From assembly GCA_944324435.1 (NCBI GenBank), contig CALUWH010000017.1, forward strand, positions 1-43,136: a stretch of DNA of 43,136 nucleotides, written 5' to 3'. Shown piece after piece: positions 1-6,833 of the stretch. The number at the start of each line of letters is the position of its first letter. Within the stretch, counting starts at the first letter, position 1. The stretch is from Candidatus Gastranaerophilales bacterium. GTDB lineage: Bacteria; Cyanobacteriota; Vampirovibrionia; Gastranaerophilales; Gastranaerophilaceae. The position numbers were made by a program, and so were the translations under genes. The notes beneath the pieces were generated by a model. That model had not been told where the DNA came from, made no database searches, and worked only from the letters and a program-made list of their open reading frames with translations.

Positions 1-29
1 AGTCTTGCCTGCGATGCTGCCATTCCCAT
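1..29 (-). CDS. 5' end of a lineage-type protein gene, truncated by window edge
   Basis: Only the first nine complete codons are present, reading leftward from an ATG at 29 and giving MGMAASQAR before the sequence runs out. An AAGGA ribosome binding site lies at about 40-44 on the same strand, with spacing typical of a real start. From memory, starts of the form M-G-x-A-A-S-Q-A-R open a family of helical, non-signal-peptide proteins common in Melainabacteria-type genomes. That is recollection, not a search result. A second start at the third codon (ATG at 23) is possible. The gene is divergent from rpsB. Function unknown. Confidence 0.6.
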
Positions 30-524
30 TGGTGTTACGTCCTTAAATTTGTCCCTTTTACATGTATTACGGCATTTCTCTTGAAAACTTTAGGTTTTCC
101 AATTCTTTTGTTACATTTCTTAATGTAAAGAATAGAAAAGGGAATGCGGCCGCTGAAAATGCGGTAGAGTTCTTATCACCACTAATATCTGATAAACAAA
201 AGATACACCTGCCCAGAGAAGTGTAAGGAACTAATGAGTCTTTCTTAACACTCCTTGTTAACTTTTCAATCTTTCACTTATCATAAACTCCTTAACTTTT
301 CTTTTAAGGCAAGCACTGCGTAAGTAACAATTGTAACAGAGAAACTTGCCTGAAAAGTATGTTTGTATTACGATTTTATTGGTTACACTAGTTCGATAGA
401 TTCGCTCTAGTCGGTCAAAATCTGGGCAAGATGTAAGCAGCCTTAGTTGCATTACATGAGTTTTGCCCCAACCGATGGAACAGTGCAACCCGTAGTAAAA
501 CAAGTTAGAAAAAAGGAGACACAG
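30..524. other. Divergent intergenic region and long rpsB leader
   Basis: About 495 bases without a supportable gene separate the left-edge gene (-) from rpsB (+). It should hold both promoters and a long rpsB 5' leader, but I could not place a convincing -35/-10 pair for rpsB. Visible items are an imperfect inverted repeat at 81-102 (TTGAAAAC pairing with GTTTTCCAA) and TTTTGTTACA at 106-115, which in the sense of the left gene reads TGTAACAAAA and matches an element found upstream of other genes here. Open frames reading leftward through 258-503 have no good start or family look. A structured autoregulatory rpsB leader is possible but no known motif is recognised. Confidence 0.5.
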
Positions 525-1286
525 ATGTCAACAGCATCACTTATTGAACTTTTAGAAGCCGGAGTCCACTTCGGACACCAAACACAACACTGGAACCCTA
601 AAATGAAACCGTATATCTACGGGGCTAGAAACGGTATCTATATTCTTGATTTAAGAAAAACAACAGAATTATTAGATGCAGCTTATGATGCAGTTAGAGA
701 ATACGCTGCAAAAGGTAGAAACGTACTTTTCGTTGGTACAAAAAAACAGGCTGCAGAAGTCGTAGCAGAAGAAGCTAATCGCTCCGGAGCTTACTATATC
801 AACAGAAGATGGTTGGGCGGTATGCTTACCAACTTTGAAACCATAAGAGGCAGAGTTAATAAATTAAGAGAACTTGAAGATTTCATATCTTCCGGACACG
901 CTGAAAAATTGCCTAAGAAAGAACAAGCTCAGCTTAACAGACAGCTTGCTAAATTGAGCAAAACTTTGGGCGGTATTAAAGAAATGCGCGGATTACCGGA
1001 TATTATTTTTGTAGTAGACCAGGCTAAAGAAGATATTGCAATCGCAGAAGCTAACAAATTAAATATTCCTGTTATTTGCCTTGCTGATACAAATGCTAAT
1101 CCGGACGGTATCAACTATATTATTCCCGGTAACGATGATGCTATACGCTCTATTAAATTGATTACTTCCAAATTGGCTGATGCTGTATTGGAAGGTAAGC
1201 AATTGAGGGAAAATAACGCTGTTAAAGGTAAAGCTGAATCTATTACAGCAGCAGATGCAGGTGTAGAAGAACCGGCAGCAGTATAA
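525..1286 (+). CDS. rpsB: 30S ribosomal protein S2
   Basis: Ribosomal protein S2 of the small subunit, needed to recruit S1. The protein begins [20 protein letters not shown], the hallmark S2 start, followed by [10 protein letters not shown] and the [11 protein letters not shown] segment, and later D[18 protein letters not shown]. Its 253 residues are normal for the family. The ATG at 525 is chosen because an AGGAGA site lies at 513-518; an upstream in-frame ATG at 447 would add 26 residues unlike any S2. It is followed by tsf after 71 bases, the classic rpsB-tsf order, with a hairpin between them. Confidence 0.98.
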   Translation: MSTASLIELLEAGVHFGHQTQHWNPKMKPYIYGARNGIYILDLRKTTELLDAAYDAVREYAAKGRNVLFVGTKKQAAEVVAEEANRSGAYYINRRWLGGMLTNFETIRGRVNKLRELEDFISSGHAEKLPKKEQAQLNRQLAKLSKTLGGIKEMRGLPDIIFVVDQAKEDIAIAEANKLNIPVICLADTNANPDGINYIIPGNDDAIRSIKLITSKLADAVLEGKQLRENNAVKGKAESITAADAGVEEPAAV

Positions 1287-1312
1287 ATTTTGTTTAATAA
1301 AATAAGATAAGT

Positions 1313-1332
1313 TGAGGGGAGGTTTCCCCTCA
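1313..1332 (+). terminator. Intercistronic hairpin between rpsB and tsf
   Basis: TGAGGGGA (1313-1320) pairs perfectly with TCCCCTCA (1325-1332) over a four-base loop. Only a short, interrupted T run follows, so it is more likely an attenuator or an RNA-processing or stability element that lowers tsf relative to rpsB than a full terminator. The tsf ribosome binding site (AAGGAGA) lies about 10 bases downstream, outside the stem. Confidence 0.6.
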
Positions 1333-1357
1333 TTTATCCCAAGAAGGAGAATTTACA

Positions 1358-2221
1358 ATGAATATTACAGCTACTATGGTAAAAGAACTTCGTGATAAAA
1401 CAGGTGCAGGTATGATGGATGCAAAAAAGGCGCTTGTAGAAGTTGACGGCGATATGGAAAAAGCAATGGAAGTTTTACGCCAAAAAGGTATTGCTTCTGC
1501 CGACAAGAAAATGGGTCGAATCGCTGCAGAAGGCAGAATCGGCTCTTATGTTTCAGATTCTGTTGGCGCAATGATAGAAGTTAATTGTGAAACTGACTTT
1601 GTAGCTAAAAATGCTGAATTTATAGAATTAACAAACGGACTTGCTCAATTAGTTGCAGAATCTAACCCTTCAGATGTTGATGCACTTCTTGCAACTACTT
1701 GCCCGAAATGCGGCAAAGTAATTTCTGACGTGATTAAAGAAAAAATCGCTTCTATCGGTGAAAAAATTACTGTAAGAAGATTTGTTAGATATGAAGGTAA
1801 TGTTGCAACTTATATCCATAACGGTAAAATTGGTGTTTTACTTCAAACTGACGCGAAAGACGATGTTCTTGCCAAGGATATTTGCTTACATATCGCATCT
1901 TCCGCTCCGGAATTTGTTTCAAGAAAGGATATTCCTCAATCTGTAATAGAAGAAGAAACAAGAATCGAAATGGGTAAAGAAGATTTGGCGAACAAGCCTG
2001 AACAAATCAGAGCTAAGATTGTTGAAGGAAGAGTTAACAAATTAATGGCTCACAGATGCTTAATCGAACAGCCGTTTGTTAAAAATCCTGATCAGACTAT
2101 TGAACAGCTTATCACGGGCAAATTTAATATCGTTAAATTTGATAGATTTGTTCTCGGCGAAGGTCTTGAAAAAAGAAACGATAACTTTGCTGATGAAGTT
2201 ATGAGTCAATTAAACAAATAA
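1358..2221 (+). CDS. tsf: Translation elongation factor Ts
   Basis: EF-Ts, the guanine-nucleotide exchange factor that recycles EF-Tu in the cytoplasm. The N-terminal UBA-like domain reads VKELRDKTGAGMMDAKKAL (residues 8-26), followed by the catalytic T-D-F-V-A-K-N (79-85), which inserts into EF-Tu. Length 287 is normal. AAGGAGA precedes the ATG. Downstream of rpsB, as in most bacteria. Unusual: a C-P-K-C-G-K motif (Cys115, Cys118) sits in the core subdomain linker where most EF-Ts proteins have no CxxC pair. This could be a lineage trait or a metal or redox site; function of the pair is unknown. Confidence 0.98.
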   Translation: MNITATMVKELRDKTGAGMMDAKKALVEVDGDMEKAMEVLRQKGIASADKKMGRIAAEGRIGSYVSDSVGAMIEVNCETDFVAKNAEFIELTNGLAQLVAESNPSDVDALLATTCPKCGKVISDVIKEKIASIGEKITVRRFVRYEGNVATYIHNGKIGVLLQTDAKDDVLAKDICLHIASSAPEFVSRKDIPQSVIEEETRIEMGKEDLANKPEQIRAKIVEGRVNKLMAHRCLIEQPFVKNPDQTIEQLITGKFNIVKFDRFVLGEGLEKRNDNFADEVMSQLNK

Positions 2222-2250
2222 AAATGTTTAAAATAACTAATTAAATGTTG

Positions 2251-2283
2251 AGGCGGCTTCCTAATATAAGGAAGCCGCCTTTA
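2251..2283 (+). terminator. Terminator after rpsB-tsf
   Basis: AGGCGGCTTCCT (2251-2262) and AGGAAGCCGCCT (2269-2280) form a perfect 12-bp stem with a six-base loop, followed by TTTA. It lies between convergent tsf (+) and the uridine phosphorylase gene (-), so it may serve both, although the T run is short on either side. Confidence 0.85.
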
Positions 2284-2303
2284 TTCCAGAAACTGTTTCA
2301 CTA

Positions 2304-3062
2304 TTACCTAATAAGCATTTTTATGGCCTCTACTGCAGTTTTTATCGCAGAATCTGTATCGTGTACAACAGGATTTTCCATTCCGAGTTTTTCTCTTTCC
2401 TGATTTGCAACGACAAGAAAAATAGAGCCTACTTTAACCCTAAGATAGCTTCCTACAACAAACAATGCAGCCGATTCCATCTCTGAGGCAAGACATCCGA
2501 GTTTAAGCCAGGCATCCCATTTATTCATAAGTTCATAGCTTACTGGCATTATTTCGGGATTATGCTGCCCGTAAAAGGAGTCCTTGCACTCTACAACGCC
2601 GACATGGTAAGACATCTGTAGTTTTTTTGCGGAATTTATAAGTGCAGTTACAATGTCATAATCAGCTACCGCAGGGAATTCAATCGGAGCATATTCTTTG
2701 GTTGTACCTTCCATTCTTATTGCACCTGTAGCAATAACTAAATCTCCACTTTTTACATCAGTATCCATTCCACCACAGGTTCCAACCCTGATAAAATATT
2801 TAGCGCCCACTTTAACAAGCTCTTCCAGAGCAATCGAGGCTGATGGACCACCTATACCGGTCGAAGTCACACTCACTTTCTCACCGTTAAGAAAACCTGT
2901 ATAAGTTGTAAATTCTCTCCTATCAGCAACTAATTTTGCGTCCTCAAAGTATGCCGCTATTTTTGCGCACCTTTTGGGATCTCCGGGTAGAATAACATAT
3001 TCCCCTACATCACCTTCTTTTAGCCCTATATGGTACTGTGTACCGTCATCAGAATATTTCAT
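2304..3062 (-). CDS. udp: Uridine phosphorylase
   Basis: Cytoplasmic nucleoside phosphorylase that splits uridine to uracil and ribose-1-phosphate (pyrimidine salvage). NP-I family signatures are visible: phosphate-binding GDPKR (27-31), STGIGGPS (67-74), RVGTCGG (92-98) and the ribose-binding EMES (194-197). The F-P-A-V-A-D-Y stretch (129-135) and the D-S-F-Y-G segment near 161 point to uridine rather than purine phosphorylase. Length 252 matches E. coli Udp (253). AAGGAGAG precedes the ATG, nine bases after the transporter stop, so the two genes form one transcription unit. Substrate preference is inferred from similarity; broader pyrimidine use is possible. Confidence 0.93.
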   Translation of the reverse strand: MKYSDDGTQYHIGLKEGDVGEYVILPGDPKRCAKIAAYFEDAKLVADRREFTTYTGFLNGEKVSVTSTGIGGPSASIALEELVKVGAKYFIRVGTCGGMDTDVKSGDLVIATGAIRMEGTTKEYAPIEFPAVADYDIVTALINSAKKLQMSYHVGVVECKDSFYGQHNPEIMPVSYELMNKWDAWLKLGCLASEMESAALFVVGSYLRVKVGSIFLVVANQEREKLGMENPVVHDTDSAIKTAVEAIKMLIR

Positions 3063-3071
3063 AAACTCTCC

Positions 3072-4397
3072 TTAGGTTAAAAATCTCAGCCAAATATAAA
3101 CCATACTCATAATTAGTGATACTACAGTTATGATTACACCGTATTTTAAAAACTCCATAAATTTAATCGGATAATCTGCAGCTGCGGCAGTTTCAGATAC
3201 GATAACATTGGCGGCCGCACCTATTATAGTCATATTTCCCCCAAGGCAAGCTCCAAGCGACAAGCACCACCATAGCGGATATGTATATTCAGCCCCCATG
3301 ACTTTTTGAACCTCAAGCAGCAATGGGGCCATTGTTGCCGTGTACGGAATATTGTCAACAATTCCCGACAATATTCCGGAAGCCCATAAAATAATCATAG
3401 CAGTAGCGCTTTGAGAGCCCTCAGTTACGTTCAAAAGCCATTCTGACATAAGCCTAATGCCTCCGGAATGTTCTAAACCGCCAATTATGATAAACAGACC
3501 AATAAAGAAAAAAATGGTATTCCACTCTATCTCTTGGAATATGTCATGCGGACGTTCAAACAATAACAAAAACGCTGCCCCTGCCATCGCAACAACGCAA
3601 GTTTGTATATGGATAACATCATGCATAACAAAACCTATTATTACAAGCAGAAGCACAAGTCCCGAACGAATCATTAGAGGTATATCTGTTATTGTATGTG
3701 AATTATCCAATTCAACAATATTTTTCATTTTTTCCGGATCGCTTACTAGCTGTTTGCGAAATATAAATATCAGCATTGCAGTACAGACAAATAGTATTAA
3801 TGTAACAATTACCGTAAGCGCTTTGATAAAGTCCAAGAAAGAGAACCCTGCCGCACTGCCTATAATAATATTAGGAGGATCACCGATCAAAGTAGACGTC
3901 CCCCCAATATTTGAGGCAAAAATTTCAGTTATCAAAAAAGGAATTGGATTTATGTCAAGTTCTTTTGCAATAACAAAAGTAACCGGCATTACAAGAATAA
4001 CTGTTGTAACATTGTCGAGAAATGCAGAAGCAATAGCCGTAAACACCGAAAGAGATATAAGAACCAATTTCGGCTGCCCTTTCGTTTTTCTGAGCATTTC
4101 TACTGCTATCCAGTTAAACATACCGCTTCGTGACGCAATACTTACAACAATCATCATTGAAACAAGCAGTAATATTACATTAAAATCGACAAAATTAATG
4201 AAATACCCCGGATCAAATTCGCCGTTTACGAGTCTATCCTGCCCTAGAAGTCCCAGCACGAGAGTTATTGCAGCTCCTATCAAGGCAACGGTAACCTTAG
4301 GAATTTTTTCAAGCGCAATAAATATATATGCAATAACCAATATTACTGCAGATACCCCCATGGCATTTGAATGTATAAAACTTAACAAATTTCCCAT
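3072..4397 (-). CDS. ArsB/NhaD-superfamily ion transporter
   Basis: Polytopic inner-membrane transporter of the IT superfamily (ArsB/NhaD/citrate-permease type), about 10-11 membrane segments. Two inverted halves each carry a discontinuous helix motif: DNVTT (128-132) with ASNIGGTSTLIGDPPN (161-176) in the first, and VDNIPYTA with GACLGGNMTIIGAAANV in the second. The conserved IGDPPN suggests a Na+/H+ antiporter or anion permease; the substrate cannot be read from sequence. I start at the ATG at 4397 because GAGGAG (4403-4408) lies five bases upstream; the GTG at 4403 would overlap that site. First gene of an operon with udp, behind a clear promoter. Confidence 0.88.
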   Translation of the reverse strand: MGNLLSFIHSNAMGVSAVILVIAYIFIALEKIPKVTVALIGAAITLVLGLLGQDRLVNGEFDPGYFINFVDFNVILLLVSMMIVVSIASRSGMFNWIAVEMLRKTKGQPKLVLISLSVFTAIASAFLDNVTTVILVMPVTFVIAKELDINPIPFLITEIFASNIGGTSTLIGDPPNIIIGSAAGFSFLDFIKALTVIVTLILFVCTAMLIFIFRKQLVSDPEKMKNIVELDNSHTITDIPLMIRSGLVLLLVIIGFVMHDVIHIQTCVVAMAGAAFLLLFERPHDIFQEIEWNTIFFFIGLFIIIGGLEHSGGIRLMSEWLLNVTEGSQSATAMIILWASGILSGIVDNIPYTATMAPLLLEVQKVMGAEYTYPLWWCLSLGACLGGNMTIIGAAANVIVSETAAAADYPIKFMEFLKYGVIITVVSLIMSMVYIWLRFLT

Positions 4398-4429
4398 ATC
4401 CACTCCTCATAAATTTAGAAATAAAATCT

Positions 4430-4458
4430 ATCATATTACAAATATACAATTTTGCCAA
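4430..4458 (-). promoter_or_regulatory. Sigma70-type promoter for transporter-udp operon
   Basis: On the minus strand TTGGCA (4453-4458) and TATGAT (4430-4435) are separated by exactly 17 bases. The predicted start is near 4423, giving a leader of about 26 bases to the ATG at 4397. Confidence 0.75.
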
Positions 4459-4497
4459 TAATCATATAGTTTTATATCTACAATTTTTGATTACTGA

Positions 4498-6063
4498 TTA
4501 CGTATTTTTCTTTTTCCTATCTTCATACAAGAAGAGAACAAAGGGGAGAATTATTATAACAGCAACTGCAAAGTATCTAAAAGTCTCTACATATCCCCAC
4601 AAAGTAGCCTGTTGTCTTAACATACCGTGAATTTGGGATTGCGCCATATACATAGCTGTCGCAGGGTCAACTTGAGTCATAAATGACGAGGCCATGCTGT
4701 TTAGCCTCTCTGCATAAACACTGTTTGTTTCGGTTAAAGACTTTATCATCATCATCTGATGCGCCTGAGAAAATCTGGAAATCATAGTTGTTGCGATAGA
4801 TGTGCCAATTGCAGCGCCGGTATTTTTTAGCAGATTTTGAACTCCTGACGCATTCGTTTGAGCTTCAGGAGGCAATGTTGCACAAGATATATTTGCAAGA
4901 GGAACCATTGCAGATACCATACCAAGACCAAATACAAAGTTAGGAAATGCAATGTCTACAAGTGATATATTTGTATTTATTTCGCCAAAGAGTAATCCGG
5001 CACATGCAAGAACTAATAAGCCAAAAATCGTAACCGGTTTTATGCCGACTTTAGCAACAAAAATACCACACAATATTGATGCAAGAAAACACCCTGCGCC
5101 GCGTGGCACCATAGAAATACCGCTCAAGAATGAAGTATACCCAAGCAATGATTGAAGCATTGAAGGAAGGATTGATGCAGATGACATCATAACCCCCATC
5201 AAAACAACCTGCCCCAGAGTCCCGATTACAAAGTTGTGATTTTTCATTATGGATAAATCTATCAAACCTGTTTTTGTCTTACCTTTTTTAATTTGAATAT
5301 ATATAAACATAATAAGAGAAAGTACAGAGATTACTGCTAATTTACATATCCATGGTGCTCCAAACCAATCTGCATCATTACCTTTATCTAATATTACCTG
5401 TAGTGTTAAAAGCCACATTGCAAGAAAAAAGAATCCAGATTTATCCATCGAAACATTATTTTGTTTTCTTGAATAAGGCGGCTCTTCAACATATTTATGA
5501 GAAAGGATAAAGGCTATTATACCAAAAGGAATATTAATAAAATAAATGAAAGGCCACGACCAGTTTTCTGTAATCCAGCCCCCTAGAGCCGGTCCCATAA
5601 TTGGCGCCATGATTACACCGAGACCAAATATCGCCATTGCTGCCGGAAGTTTTTCTTTTGGAAATATTTCGAAAATCATAGCCTGCGAAATAGGCATAAT
5701 ACCACCGCCTCCTACCCCCTGCAAAATTCTTGAAAACAACATCATTGCCATCGAATTTGCCATACCGCATAAAATAGATGCAAACGTAAAGACTACTATA
5801 CTTAGCATAAAATATTGTTTTCTGCCTATAAGTTTGCTAAAAAAGTCAACAGCAGGAATTACAATACCGCTTGCAACAAGGTAACTTGTAATAATCCAGG
5901 TTGATTCATTATGGCTGACTGAAAAAGTACCTGCCATATACGGCAAAGCAACATTTGAAATTGTTTCATCAAGCGCAAACATAAATATTGATAACATAAG
6001 CGGAATCATTGTTATCCAAGGATTTAGCTTAAATTCCCATTTTTCTCCGGCTGTAGCTTCCAA
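4498..6063 (-). CDS. EmrB/QacA-type (DHA2) 14-helix MFS drug efflux pump
   Basis: Proton-coupled multidrug exporter of the major facilitator superfamily in the inner membrane. Visible DHA2 features are L-D-E-T-I-S-N-V-A-L-P (motif D1, about 31-41), motif A DFFSKLIGRK (73-82) and antiporter motif C GLGVIMAPIMGPALGGW (147-163). Length 521 and about 14 hydrophobic segments fit EmrB. It opens with a TTG at 6063, supported by GAGGGGG eight bases upstream; no in-frame ATG occurs before residue 19. It lies downstream of a MarR gene, with its own promoter and a palindromic operator between them. No EmrA membrane-fusion partner is nearby, so it may act alone or with a distant partner. Confidence 0.92.
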   Translation of the reverse strand: MEATAGEKWEFKLNPWITMIPLMLSIFMFALDETISNVALPYMAGTFSVSHNESTWIITSYLVASGIVIPAVDFFSKLIGRKQYFMLSIVVFTFASILCGMANSMAMMLFSRILQGVGGGGIMPISQAMIFEIFPKEKLPAAMAIFGLGVIMAPIMGPALGGWITENWSWPFIYFINIPFGIIAFILSHKYVEEPPYSRKQNNVSMDKSGFFFLAMWLLTLQVILDKGNDADWFGAPWICKLAVISVLSLIMFIYIQIKKGKTKTGLIDLSIMKNHNFVIGTLGQVVLMGVMMSSASILPSMLQSLLGYTSFLSGISMVPRGAGCFLASILCGIFVAKVGIKPVTIFGLLVLACAGLLFGEINTNISLVDIAFPNFVFGLGMVSAMVPLANISCATLPPEAQTNASGVQNLLKNTGAAIGTSIATTMISRFSQAHQMMMIKSLTETNSVYAERLNSMASSFMTQVDPATAMYMAQSQIHGMLRQQATLWGYVETFRYFAVAVIIILPFVLFLYEDRKKKNT

Positions 6064-6091
6064 AATTCTTTCCCCCTCGGTTTTCGCCTTA

Positions 6092-6107
6092 TGTAGAAAT
6101 ATCTACA
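6092..6107. promoter_or_regulatory. Palindromic MarR operator candidate upstream of efflux pump
   Basis: TGTAGA and TCTACA arms flank a four-base centre, a perfect 6-bp inverted repeat of MarR-operator size. It lies immediately downstream of the -10 of the promoter at 6113-6141, covering the expected transcription start, a position from which a bound MarR dimer would block transcription. Confidence 0.65.
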
Positions 6108-6112
6108 CGTTT

Positions 6113-6141
6113 ATTTAACCACACAACAGTAGAAAAAACAA
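6113..6141 (-). promoter_or_regulatory. Promoter for efflux pump gene
   Basis: On the minus strand TTGTTT (6136-6141) and TTAAAT (6113-6118) are 17 bases apart, between the marR stop and the efflux gene. The start site would fall near 6106 inside the palindrome, suggesting the pump can be induced separately from marR. Confidence 0.5.
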
Positions 6142-6145
6142 GTCC

Positions 6146-6598
6146 TTATTCAAACTTAATTCCGAATTGCCTAACTGTATCTTCGCGCAAGGATTTCAAT
6201 AAATCTATAGTTTCCTGAATTTTTGATTCAGGTACAACACATATATTTTTAATATATGAGGTAACTGTTTTATTTATCTCATTATATATTTCCAATCCCT
6301 GTGCTGTAATCTCTATTCGCATAACAATCTTAGAACTCTGTAGTACCGGAGTACGGATAATCAGCTTTTTTTCTTCCATTGATTTCAAGAACTTTCCTGT
6401 ATGTGCGCGTCCTTTTAAAATCATTTTTGCGAGTTCCATCTGTATAATATCCGGATGTGTATAAAGACAGTCAAGAATAATATATTCATCCGGAGATACC
6501 GGAAAGTCATTGTTTTTAAAAAACATATCCATTGCCTCATGCAAAACCCTCGAGGTCAAAGCAAGCTCATAAGGCAAGCTGTTTGTATAGTGTTCCAA
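6146..6598 (-). CDS. MarR-family transcriptional regulator
   Basis: Winged-helix repressor, probably controlling the adjacent efflux pump and itself. The 150 residues have the MarR layout: N-terminal dimerisation helices, a winged helix around DYIILDCLYTHPDIIQMELAK...GRAHTGKFLKSMEEKKLI with a wing at R-T-P-V-L-Q-S-S-K-I-V-M-R-I-E-I-T, then C-terminal dimer helices. The start is TTG at 6598 with AAGGAG eight bases upstream; the first in-frame ATG would remove the N-terminal dimer helix. It lies 82 bases upstream of the pump gene on the same strand. The inducer is unknown. Confidence 0.9.
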   Translation of the reverse strand: MEHYTNSLPYELALTSRVLHEAMDMFFKNNDFPVSPDEYIILDCLYTHPDIIQMELAKMILKGRAHTGKFLKSMEEKKLIIRTPVLQSSKIVMRIEITAQGLEIYNEINKTVTSYIKNICVVPESKIQETIDLLKSLREDTVRQFGIKFE

Positions 6599-6619
6599 AG
6601 TTATGACTCCTTTATTTCA

Positions 6620-6648
6620 ATTCTAGTTTAACATAATGTAATTTGCAA
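6620..6648 (-). promoter_or_regulatory. Promoter of marR
   Basis: On the minus strand TTGCAA (6643-6648) and TAGAAT (6620-6625) have a 17-base spacer. The 12-base perfect palindrome AATTTGCAAATT (6640-6651) covers the -35 hexamer and could be an autoregulatory site, although it differs from the 6092-6107 palindrome. Confidence 0.65.
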
Positions 6649-6741
6649 ATTAAAACCAGAAATTATACGTAAGATTCTGCTTTTTCAAGTATCAAGCTAA
6701 AAAACATATTCTTGCTTCTTGAATTCACCACTAACAAAATA

Positions 6742-6757
6742 TTAAGTTTTGTAACAA
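6742..6757 (+). promoter_or_regulatory. Recurrent TTGTAAC upstream element
   Basis: TTAAGTTTTGTAACAA, 77 bases upstream of the EF-hand gene. The same 16 bases occur in reverse orientation at 21117-21132, and the core TTGTAAC also lies upstream of the genes starting at 31115 and 42704, with a TGTAAC variant near the left-edge gene, always reading in the sense of the lineage-specific gene. Probably a binding site for an unidentified activator. Confidence 0.4.
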
Positions 6758-6771
6758 TTCCTGTCAAAAAT

Positions 6772-6799
6772 TAAAGTTTTTAATAATAGATGCCGTAAT
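6772..6799 (+). promoter_or_regulatory. Sigma28 (FliA)-like promoter candidate
   Basis: TAAAGTTT (6772-6779) matches the enterobacterial sigma28 -35 exactly. After 12 bases comes GCCGTAAT (6792-6799), which keeps GCCG of the -10 consensus GCCGATAA but not its second half; the usual spacer is 11. An ordinary promoter cannot be excluded. If real, it would tie this gene to flagellar-type regulation, consistent with flagellar genes at 17692-20249. Confidence 0.4.
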
Positions 6800-6833
6800 T
6801 AATAATATAGGGAAAATTTAAAGGAGCAATAAA

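Noticed and set aside
258-503. An 81-codon frame on the minus strand upstream of rpsB
   Set aside because: No suitable ribosome binding site at its start, low-quality composition, and it crosses the expected rpsB leader. A tiny internal start (GGAG before ATG near 283) would give only eight codons.
447-524. N-terminal extension of RpsB from an upstream ATG
   Set aside because: S2 proteins begin at the MSTASL-type start, and the ribosome binding site supports 525.
3457-4461. A 334-codon open frame on the plus strand
   Set aside because: It lies fully opposite the ArsB/NhaD-type gene, which has family motifs, a promoter and a ribosome binding site. The antisense product has no family look.
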